Assembly (NCBI RefSeq): GCF_001640805.2
Contig: NC_066850.1
Location: 6,744,556 to 6,808,555, forward strand
DNA from: Lates calcarifer
Lineage: Eukaryota; Chordata; Actinopteri; Centropomidae
Length of the DNA stretch: 64,000 nt
Reading direction: 5' to 3'
Below the pieces are notes generated by a model. It was not told the DNA's origin. It made no database searches and was given only the letters and a program-made list of their open reading frames with translations. A program made the translations under genes and the position numbers. This document shows, piece by piece, positions 13,401-25,013 of the stretch; position 1 is the first letter of the stretch, and each line of letters opens with the position of its first letter.

Positions 13401-16400
13401 TCTACTTGTAATTACTGTCATTTTATCTTTATCCAAAGACAAGTGAAGAGAACAAACAAGAAGAAGAAGAAGAGGAGTTTTATAATGGTGAAGAATACAG
13501 TTATGAATACGAGGTAGGCTGCTGCTGCAGTGAATGACTAATTCATGCACTGTGGGAAACTTCAATTTAAAGTGATGATTGATGACGTGGGGTTGTTACA
13601 GATTTGGAGCATTGTCATTGTGGGTGCCTTCCTGTTAACAGCCTTGTCAAACTCATAATCAAATTTCTTTTTTTTTTAATAGCAGCATCTCTAGGGACTG
13701 AAATATATCTGTGCCCACATAAAACACTGGAGAGAGTTGATTAATGACACACCCACTATCTGAACTAATTATTAAGAATGAATTAGTTTGTCATTACAGC
13801 CCACTGCATCTGCTCTGCACATCACCCAAAAGAATGCCTGTGGGTTGGGAGCATTTAAAAGTTATGATGAAATTATTTTTTTAATGTTTTTCGAAACAGG
13901 AAGAACTTTCCACAGATGACCCCTCAGTCTTGCAGGAGAGCAGAGAGGTATTTGCTTCAAACAGCATGCGCTCATCTGTTCCAGCTGCTCTGGGTAAAAA
14001 TGTTATGATTCATTTTTAACGTAAAATATGTCCCATGTTTTTTATCATATGCAGCTTGAAGTCCAAACAGAGGAATTCCCTCATCCGGCGGATAAAAAGG
14101 TGAGCATTAATAATTGTGCATCCCAGATAATAACAAAAACTCATTCATTGTTGCAAGACTGCACTCTGATGGAGAGAGGGCAGAGACAGCTGAGCTCAGT
14201 TATGCACTGCTCTGAGGTTCCTGAAGAATAATAATATATTTATGCTGTTTTCATCTGTGTAGGAGGAACAATTACCCACTCACAGTCCTCTCCAGTCAGA
14301 AACATCAGCAGACACCTCCAGTCATCCTCTGACTTCCTCCTCAGACAGAGAAACAGACGCACAGGTGAAAGGACACTTGATGTATGCTTCAAAGTGCATG
14401 GAAATCCAAGTGCAGCTCATTTAGTGACACGCAACTTGTAGCAGTCTTCTTTGTCAAAACCTGGCACTTACATTACCCATAATGCAACTCAACCAACAGT
14501 TTGAGAGAGAGATTTGGGTGTATTATGCTAGTTGTGGCTAATTTAGCTTCGAGCCTCTAGCATCCAGCAGAGATGTTTGATGCTGGAGGAATCCACTGCC
14601 AACTCAAATGACATCACAATTTCTCTCTCTGGAAGAACAAAATGCTTTATACAACTTGTTTCACAAATGCAATAGTACTGACAAACAGCTGGAAATAGAC
14701 TGGAGTATCCAGCCTCTAAATAAATACACTTTTTATTAAACCAGCATTAAAGCCTGGTGGGTCTTATAGGGAATTCATACATTTGTATCCCATATCTGCA
14801 TTGATGGATGGGTTGAATTCAGATGAACATATTTATTTTTTAATGTCTAAGTGACGTTTGATTTTTCTCCCCCTAGGCTGTCTTGACAACCACAGAGCCA
14901 CTATCTCAACCCATGGAGGATATAGAAAAGGTATTAGAGGCAGCTGGTCTTGTTGCTGCTTATTGGAAATGTCACATACAGATTTTTACCTGTATGAAGT
15001 GGTATTTTCACTGTCACATGCTCATTTGCTCTTTGTTGTTATGACCAGGATGAAGTGTCTCTGCCAACACCTCCTCTCACAACAGAAGAACCAGACAAGG
15101 TAGAGTTTTGATTTTAAATTGAACAGGCTTGTATCTTGCATGCCTTGGAATGCAAAGCTCTTTTACTTGCACCTAACACAAGAGGCCTGAAAGTGATGAG
15201 CAAGTGGTCAAAGAAATTGAAAGATGGGCTTCACCCTGTCATAATATTTGATACAGCATAAGCACTTGGCATCATTTTAAGACCTTTTGTTCTTCCTACT
15301 TCCTGTAAAAGATTTCACCAGTGCAAAAAGGTGCACGTTTGTATACGGCTAAAGCGAATACAATGGGAATGGAAACACGGCTACGTAGTTTTTACATTTT
15401 TCATAATACATGGACATTGACGAAGCATGAGACAGGACAGCATTTTTAAGCAGCATGCTTTGAGCATGATTTCTCTAAAGCTTGTCTGAATGGGAATGAG
15501 AAGAAATACAAGATTCTGAGTGAATTACTGACAAAAAAAAAAAAAAAAAAAGATTCAGGGGAGTTACTTTTAATACTTTCTCTCTCTCATTTCTTTAAAC
15601 AGGACATCTCTTAATTCCCAAGAGACTGTGACTATAGAGTGTTAAGCATTCATAAGAAAGCACACACTCCATGGAGAGTGTGATAAACTGTGAACTGTAT
15701 TGCTGGCTGAGGAGCCCCGAACCTGATCCAACGTTTCATGAGCACGGGGACGTTTTCACTCAGCGACGATCTCACTCGCCCAAAGCCACGGCCATAACAA
15801 AATTCATTTCCTGTACCTGGGGCTTTGTCTAGTGGAGCCAGGCGCCACTGTTAAGATCTGAAAACTGTGTCCTCATGTTGAGATTGTTGTGATTCTCCAG
15901 TTTGTCCAGTGTAAACACCAGTGTAGCCTTTACTTTACTTACCTTGCCTACAACTGCTAATTTATTTATTAAGACAAATATTCCTCTGTAACAACAATAA
16001 GCTCTCTCAAACATATGCCAACAATTTCCATACATATTTCCTTGTGTTGTAATGAAATCTTATTTATTTAAAAATGAGAAAAAATTTCTTCACCAAAATA
16101 CTTATACCAGTGACATTATTCAGAATATAGTGGTACTATAAGCAACTTTATAGCCAGATCAAACACTCTTTTCACTGGTGAAATTTTTCTCTGTGATCAC
16201 ATTGTTTTGTCTGTGTTTAACCTCTCTGTGCATGTATCTTTCAGTAAAGACAAATGTTAACAAATGTAACTGTCCAAGCAAGTCTGTGTCTTTCTTTCTT
16301 ATATTTGTTTTTATATATCAAACCACACATATTATCACAACTGCTTGATAGAAAGCATCACAGCCGTAGCGCTAAATGTGCTCATGAACGTTTTGGAACA

Positions 16401-19400
16401 CTTGACAGGTGCCTCAATCTCAAATCAGGGTGAGAAGAAGCGCCCCCTGGCCTGATTCCATGGTAAGTGTCTGCTGGTTTTGTAGAAGACAGGTGGACAG
16501 TAATAAAAATAGCGGTAGTAATCATTTTATATTTTTAGGTCTTCATGCCAGGTGCCCCCGGTGGACGAAATCGATTCAAGGAGGCACAAAAAGTAATTTT
16601 TTCTACTACGTCTACATAGATATTTCTAGGCGTTAAAATTTTAAATTTCATACATGTGACTCAGATTGCACCATATAAAATATGAAAATACAATTTCATG
16701 GTCACTGTGAACTGCATATAAGATTAAGCTCTTCATTGTAATTTCAGCGTGTGTCCTCTGGAGCTCAAGGTTACAACAGCTTCAATGTAAGTGTGCAATA
16801 TAATCAACAATACAGATCAAGATCATGATTATTCATTCAAATTAAGATAGTGCAACTTAAAAAAAAATTCTGATCTTCAGACACATTCCAGGAGGGAGAG
16901 GAAAGAAAGAAGAGAGAGGCAAAGATACAGTGAGACAGAAAGAGAGTTTCATATTGAAATACAGGGACGAGGAGACCACCAGACTAAAGCTGAAGAGGCT
17001 GGAGAATGGGAAATAGGAAAAGAGAAAGGAGCAGAGCCAGGTGGATATACAGAAACAGCCCCAGATCCAGTCTACGATGAGGAGGAGAGGAGCGGAGATT
17101 ACGACTGGGATGCCGAGGAGGACGTGGATCGAGAGAGGGAAGGGGAGGAGGAGGGGGACCTGGAGAGGCAGAGGGAGAGAGAGAGGCTGGAGATGGAGAG
17201 GGAGAGAGAGGAGCTGGAGAGGGAGAGGGAGGCCGAGCTGGAGCTGGAGAGAGAAAAGATGGAGAGGGAGAAGGAGCTGGAGAGGGAGAGGCCTGAGCAG
17301 GAGGGAGGGGAGAGGGACTTGGAGAGGGAGAGGGAGGAGTGGGAGAGGAGGAGGATGGAGATAGAGAGGGGGAGAGGGGGGGGTTATGATGAAGAAACTG
17401 GACAGCCATACCCATATCCTCCAGAGTATTTTTTCCTCAAGGTAAGAACACAAAGTACACTTTATGATCTCAACACACTCATTATTATGAAATATCAACA
17501 TTCGTTTTCCCAGATATCAGGTCACAGTAGACAGAATAAATGTCCAATACATTTCTTATGCAATAGGGACAACCAGGGGAGACTGGAAGGCCAGGACAAA
17601 AGGTAACTAAAGATACTTGAAACATTGAAATAAAACTCTCATAAAGCCAAACACACAATCAAATGGTTATGAAGTTAAAGCTCAGGGACTAAAATGTGGC
17701 CACATAAAATCTACACCATCCACATTGGCTAGATACCACTAAAGGTGAGTGAGTAAATATGTTTAGTTTCGTAAACTCCTGTGGACCGATCCATTTATGT
17801 GAAACGTATCCCTCCATTATGAGGATTCACTGACTCACTGATATTGTCCCACTGATTACACACTGATTAAAATCATTATTATCATCAGCCCGAGATCACA
17901 GAGCAAGAATGACAGTCGCCATGCGAAATGTGCCACTGAGTTGATAAAAATATCATCGCTGCTCTCCCCGCCTACCCACATTGCATCAGTAAATGACATC
18001 AGAGCTCGGGGAGAGCTTCTCTCTCGTCTCGGCTGTCAGCAGAGCCAGTCGAGTCCAGGCCTTTGATGTCCCCTCTGCTCTATTTCTGTTTGACTGTGAG
18101 ACAGTAGATTAAAGCAGACATTAATAATTCCCCTTGTTAAGCATGCTGACAAGTCTGCTCATTCTTCTGTGTTTTTTTTATTTCAAATTCCTTTGTGTTT
18201 GTTTATTTTGGCACTTGAGGAAAATATGTGTTGAGGTGCTTTCCAACTTTCTAACTGATGTGTGCTTTTTTTTTTTTTTTTTTTTGCCCAACACTTTTCA
18301 GGGTGAAATTGGTGAAAAGGGACAAAAGGTAAACACAATGCTCAGTTATAACTAAGCAGTGAAATCTGGGAGGTTATTATTTAAAGGAATGACATTGAAA
18401 CATGCGTGTAGACATGTTTGTTTTGTGTCTTCAGGGAGAGCCAGGCATCGGCCACAGAGGGCCAGAAGGCCAGGCTGGTCCTCCAGGACAGAAGGTGAAA
18501 TGTCCCCCCTTCCTCACTCTGAAAAAATAAAAAATAAAATAAACAATTAAAAGTGCAAGCAGCGGCTTACTTACAGCTTCCCCACTAAATCAATTAATCC
18601 TCACAGTCTTTTCCATCACATTCACTTTGATTGACTTTGTTTCTCATTGTGGTTTTAATTTAGGGAATTTAATTGGCTCAGTGACTCACTCGCTCATTTA
18701 AAGTTTTGTTTGGGCTTTTAATTTGATAAAGGGTAAAGGACTTTATTTTAAAGCAATTATTCAAAAGTAATAGAAGAGCTGAGTAATAACATTAAACAAG
18801 TGACCTTTAAGTCTGTGTTTATCTTCCAAACATTTCATTTGTCCCTGTCTTCCTCTTCTGTTTTACCTCAGGGTGAACCAGGTGAGCAAGGGCCTCCAGG
18901 TGCTCAGGGCATCCAGGGTATCCGTGGTAATGCAGGCATCCAAGGCTCCCCAGGCCTTAGGGGTCTGCCAGGGGACCCAGGGGAACCAGGCAGAGAGGTG
19001 CATCATTGTATCATCTTACGAGTTGTCATTTATCTTTCTGTGATCGAGTAAAAACAAGACAGTGAAAGTTTATGAATAGATACTTTATGATTGAGAATTA
19101 TTCCAGAAACAGTCAAATGACGTGGAACCGCTAGGTTTAAAAAAAACATAAGATGTTTTGTGTGTTGATGCAGGGTGAACGGGGTAAAAGGGGGAGGAAT
19201 GGATCACCTGGAGCTCCTGGATCTCGTGGAGAACCAGGACCTAAAGTAAGAAAATACAAATGACCTATATTATCTTTGCAAGTGCTGTGTTTGAGCTGCA
19301 CACTCTAAAGGAAACATATAATCTAATACACTTAGTGTCATTTATTTGCACTATGTTGGAGTTGATTTTAGGTTTAGGTGTTTTTCATATCTGATCATCT

Positions 19401-19941
19401 GCCAGCAGGAAATGGTGGTTAATAATATTTTCTTTTGCTACCACTGCATCTCTCTAATAAAGGGTCCTCCTGGTGAACCTGGAGTAAAAGGAGTAAAGGT
19501 AATAATGTATGATATTTGAGTTGCACTTACTTTTATGTTGGTCAGTGAGTTGATCATAATGCTATAAGAACTTAGTTTTTGGTTGGTAGCAGCAGAATAC
19601 TGTTGTTTTCATTTCAATCTGTTGTGAGAGAAAAACAAGTTGATCATTACTTTATTCATTATTTATTGTGTCTGTCTTATTGTCATCAGGGTGACAGTAT
19701 TCCAGGAGAGCCTGGTGCCAGGGGTTTGGCTGGTTTCCCAGGCAGAAGGGTGAGCTCAGCTCATAGGTGTCAGATAATTTCCTTTACTTTACAGTGATGG
19801 TTTTGACCAGGTTTAGTCTGTTTAGGTTAGAAATTCCTCATTTTAACACTTTAATGGAAATTAGTGGACACTTACTGTAATCAACTGTTAGCATGACAGT
19901 TTAGGATTATGAAATATTTGCTAGGACAATTACAGTGCCTA

Positions 19942-19999
<58 letters not shown>

Positions 20000-22900
20000 A
20001 CATATATTATGTTAATGCAACCAAGCCTTTATCTAATCTTGCTGGGCTACCCCCTGGCATATTTGCTCCACTCAGTGATGTTGGTTGATTGTATAGTAAA
20101 CCTCTTTTTCTTCAGGGTGAAAAAGGCACTCCAGGTGTTAAGGGAATCCCAGGACACATAGTAAGCAACGTTTTAAGACCATAGAACTGAGTATAAAACT
20201 TAATTTTAGATCATTACAGTTTCACTTATATACACTCAGAGACAAAATCCTCTCTTTGACTCTTTTTTTTTGCCAGGGTCCAAAAGGTTTGCGTGGCAAC
20301 AAAGGTGAAAAGGTGAGAAATTATTTCACAGTTATTTTGGATACTCTATCGGAACCACTCATGAATGAAATACTGAAATCCTGCAGTGTTTTTGTAAATG
20401 TCCTGTCACCAGTATTTGTAGTCCCTATTTCAGCAAATATGACTTTCTTAGTTATAAAAATCACTTGAATTTGATGTCCAAAGGTATGGGGGACCCATTA
20501 CAGTACATGCTGCAAACAGCCTGCCCAGACCTCATCCCAAAAGTACTCTGATAAACTGAGATGTGGGCACCCCTCTAGGAACTGGAATAAATTGAAATTG
20601 ATGCCATGTCACCAGAACTATCTTGACACTCTGGAACATTGTCCTGCTAAAAAATAATTTAAGGATGCAGACTGTAGCTCTGAAATGATGCTCCTGATCA
20701 GCAGCAGGGTTTGGTTAAATGATGCTCAGTTTTTACCAAGGATTATATATGTTGTGTTAAGAAAATGTTCCCAGAATATTATACTATAATGCAACCACTG
20801 AACACTACAAGGAGGACAGAAGTTACATCGCTCAACTCACATCACTCAGTGTGTGTCAGCGTGTTGTAATAGACTCTATCTGATGAACCAGGCAACATAC
20901 ACACTCTTACCCATTCTTGCTGTTTTCTGACCTCGTTCAACACCAAAGTGTGTTCACCACCCAAAGGACTGAAACTTCACATTTTTCTAAAATCTACACA
21001 CCACAGTGCACTAAAAGCATGAAAGAGCTGTGATTTCTTAGATGCTGGAACATCAATGAACCTCTTGACCTCGTATACCTGTAAGCTCATAATCTTAATG
21101 TGCACATGACTCACTATTATGGTTGTTTGCGTCAGCAGTGAGGTATGAGGTCTGAGTGAAGAGTCCAACACTGACATTTGAATGTCTAGATGCTCCCTGC
21201 AGACTCCTTTCATTTCTGAGATAGCAATTTCTCATTCAAGTGTCAGTAGGTCCAGGTTGTGTTGATAGGGGTGATGTGGGTTGTCAATCTGCCTTCATAT
21301 TTGTTTGTTGAAGTGTCACAACTGAGGTGTCGCCATGTGATTTATTTATCATGCTCATTCCTGTCAAACACCACTAAACCCCGGCCACCTCGTCTACAGC
21401 AACCTTTTGTGACGTTTTATCAAAGGTGGATTATATTGGACTGGATTATATTGTAATGTGAAAGGATGTAATAAAATGCTGTGATGGGGAAGCAGTTTCC
21501 CTGTTGCAGCAGCATGGCAGCATGAGATACGAGGTAATCTGCATTTGTGTTGACACAAGTGAAATGATCATGTCCGGAAAGTCGATTTTAAGAATCATGT
21601 TTCTTTTCAGGGAGAGCGTGGGTTACCTGGAGTCAGAGGAGAAAGGGTATGATGATTTTCATGTTGCTCTGTAGAAAAATCTGAAAGTATTTAGCCTTTG
21701 CCAGCTGACTTGGTGCAGAGCAAATTGCAACAGGGCTTCACATGGGGTACGTTTGCTGACTGTGTATCATACAAGACCAACAAAGTATATATGATTCACA
21801 GCTCTATAAGTATTACTACGTGAATCACCATGAATTACTTTATTATTTGTGGCAGATTACATTCCCTTCATCATGAATTCACAATTAAATTCCCTCCTAC
21901 AGGGGAGTGTGCTTCAAATCCAAGGGCCCCGTGGATTTAAGGGTTCCAAAGGAGAGGCGGTGAGATCCTCTTCAAGCTGTAGTCATGTTTCCTATTGTGT
22001 ACTAAATCTACATTCAAGTAAAGTAACATGACAATCTCTACCATCTGGTTTCAATTCATTATAATTCAGTGTATGTTTATGTGTCACTACAAAGACAATT
22101 GCACTCCCAGGTTGACAAATACACACACAGCATATAAGGGAAGGAAGAAAAGATAAAAGATAAAACAATCACAGGTTATAAGATGAAAAAATATATGTGG
22201 AATTAGGAATAAATGCTTTCATAAATAATATAAATACCCAAATATATCTAAAACTATGAAGAGCTGAATTGATGTTTTGTTTCAGGGGGAGCGAGGCCCA
22301 CCAGGTTTTGATGGTGACAAGGGAGAGAAGGGCGAAGATGGTCCTCCTGGAGTCAAGGTAATAAAACCTGAAAAAACACAGTGTAGAGCATGCAAAATAA
22401 ATAAATAAATAAATAAATCAGCAGTGGTTTTTCACACTGTTTCAAATTTTTCTCCCTCTTCACATTGGCATGCCTAGGCAACCTATGTGGGCGTATCAGC
22501 CCCGCCCTGATTGGTCCACCCTGTGAGTGGATTGACTCTCAATCATGTAGATCACAATCACCTGAGTGATGAGTGTGTTGGTCTCTGTATATTGCCTGTT
22601 CAGGTTTGTGATGAAGATTTGACAATGCCTGACCAAGCTCTCTTGTAGGTTGATACATTGCTTCATAAAAAATTAGCACAGTGTGCAGATCTAATAAAAC
22701 CTGATGTAAACATTTGAAAAGCACAAAGAAGTCGAATGCTTCTCAGCTTGGAAATGATATGACAGTCCCTCAGTGCCATGCTCAAGGTCATGATTAAGCC
22801 TCTGTTATACAACTATCAGCATGCTTGATACAAAATAAGTCAATTTAATGGAAAGCATTTGAACTTGTTTTTGAAAGGGCTTAAAGGGTGATGCAGGTAC

Positions 22901-24950
22901 CAAGGGTGCACTGGGACGGTTTGGAGCTCGAGGACCTGTAGGCCAGAAGGTAAGTTGGGTGTCATTTGAATGTCTTGGCACTGCAGCAACATTAGTTTAA
23001 CCATCCAGTACTTTATTACTACAACATCCTTCTTTTCTACAGGGAGATCCAGGAGAGCCAGGGCTCAATGGAGTGATGGTAGAACAAACAAACATTCAGT
23101 CATTTTTTTTATGCTAAAATTTTGCATTAACTTGAGGAAATCACATACAGTAACATGCATGATGTGATTTAAGGGTCGTAATGGGGATCATGGAATAGAT
23201 GGAACCAAAGGGGACAAAGGGGACATAGGACTGCAAGGCCAAAAGGGCGATCAGGTACACTAAAAATAATATATAACCAGCCATAATCCTCTCAATTTTT
23301 AAAGATTTAGCATCTTTTTATTTATTTATTTCTTCTGTATTTTTCTGTTTGTTTGTCGCACTTTTTCACAGGGTGATCCAGGAGAACCAGGCTTACCAGG
23401 AGACAAAGGGGAGAAAGGAGAGAAGGTGTAGACAGTTATCACTGGTGACAGTTGTCCCACTTCTGGTCCCATTTTAGTTCCTTTTTGTTGTTGTTTTATT
23501 AAGTTTCATGTTCTTTATTGGTGTCATCACATTCTACTGTGTTACCTGCTTTTCCAGGGTTTCAGAGGTTTACCTGGTCGCATTGGGAGCCCAGGCCTGG
23601 ATGGAGAAAAGGTTAGGCCTTAATTAGATTCTGACTGAGTTATAGGTTATCTAACAATGTCAGTGATCCAGGTAACACTGAATGTGATGTGGCTAACATG
23701 GTATCTTTGCAAAACAGGGAGATATGGGCATACCTGGCACCCCTGGTATGCCTGGACTGAATGGACTTACAGGCCGCAAGGTAAACATTCAAGTGTGCAA
23801 ATATTTCTCTTTCTCTCCTCCCCAAACATATATACTAATAAGTTCTTATTTTTCTTTTTATTTGTGTTTTTCATCATGTGAAAATTTTAGGGTGACAAAG
23901 GAGAAGGTGGGGTCAATGGTGCAGATGGCGATCCAGGAGTGAAAGGGGATAAAGTGAGAAAATCAACACCAACATCATTGTTCATCATCTAGCTAATTTC
24001 ACTACTGATTATCTGTTTGCAACAGACACATTTTGTTCCATTACCATGAAAAAAACTTGCAACAGCATAATGTGTTTGCACACACAGGAACCATGTTATG
24101 TTATTATTATTGGTTGATTCAGGGTGCAGCAGGTTTCCCAGGTTTCCCAGGTTTTAAGGGCTCAGCAGGGAGTCCAGGGAGGGATGGAGATGAGGGGCAA
24201 CCAGGGCCACCAGGACCCCGTGGGGACACTGGACCTAAGGTACAGCATGCCTGCTCCCTCAGTATACAGGGGTACTGACTTTTGCTTCAGTGTATTGTGA
24301 TTATGATTTCATTTATGAAAACAGTATTTGATACAACATAATTATGGGTCGTTAAGGGAGGGTTAGAAAATAAATAAACACGATTAAGTCATAATTTGTT
24401 TTCTTGAGATACAGTAAGTTGTTACACACAATAATGGGCCCAAAATAGTTAAGTATACCCATCCAAGAGCAAGCTAATTACCACTGTCTTTAAGTGAATG
24501 GTGTAGTCACAATATGGCCACTTCTTCAACCAACACTGAGTTTAAAAAAGAGCCATGGGACCAAATCAGAAGCAACTGTAAACATACTGTATATATACAG
24601 TAAAATAGTTATCTTGTGGGTGAGATGTGTAAATTATGTCATATCTGGCTGTTGAATGAAGTAGTACAAAACCACTACACACAGGGCATCTGTAAAATTG
24701 ACAGAACAGCTACCTGCACATATATACAAATAGCAGTACAAACAAATTAAGTATATCTCTCACTCATACTCTCTCTCTCTCACACACTTTTTTTGTTTTG
24801 TTTGGAGTGGAAATGTGACAAAACCCAGAGAACAGAAGGATGAGCTGAGCTTGATTACAGTCATCACCACATCTGTGTCTTTTTCAGACAGAGTGACAGT
24901 ACATGCTCTGTATACTGGAGCAGTGGATACAGCAGAGACATGTCTTTAAT

Positions 24951-25013
<63 letters not shown>

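Larger units (their letters stand above)
10514..17441 (+). other. col7a1: col7a1 large non-collagenous interruption, exons 37-52 (570 residues)
   Basis: Sixteen phase-0 exons without Gly-X-Y periodicity: 10514-10549, 10649-10783, 10946-11044, 11483-11686, 11958-12065, 12937-12981, 13439-13513, 13900-13947, 14055-14099, 14263-14364, 14877-14930, 15049-15099, 16409-16462, 16539-16592, 16748-16786, 16881-17441. In order they encode an amphipathic helical start ([12 protein letters not shown] then [20 protein letters not shown]), acidic linkers, an exon with four N-glycosylation sequons, Lys/Arg-rich exons (GRHKRQRQR), an acidic Tyr/Glu exon ([18 protein letters not shown]), Ser/Thr/Pro-rich linkers, RVRRS, and a final Arg/Glu-rich exon. 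The helix resumes in frame at 17567 ([12 protein letters not shown]). Human type VII collagen has only a 39-residue hinge, so this segment is greatly enlarged. Its order and phase support one continuous reading frame; transcript evidence is needed for the exact exon set. Confidence 0.75.

Noticed and set aside
16857..17501. Long minus-strand reading frames (up to 214 residues, Pro/Leu/Ser-rich)
   Set aside because: They are the complement of the purine-rich collagen exon 52. Such tracts lack stop codons on either strand, and there is no splice context or recognisable motif.
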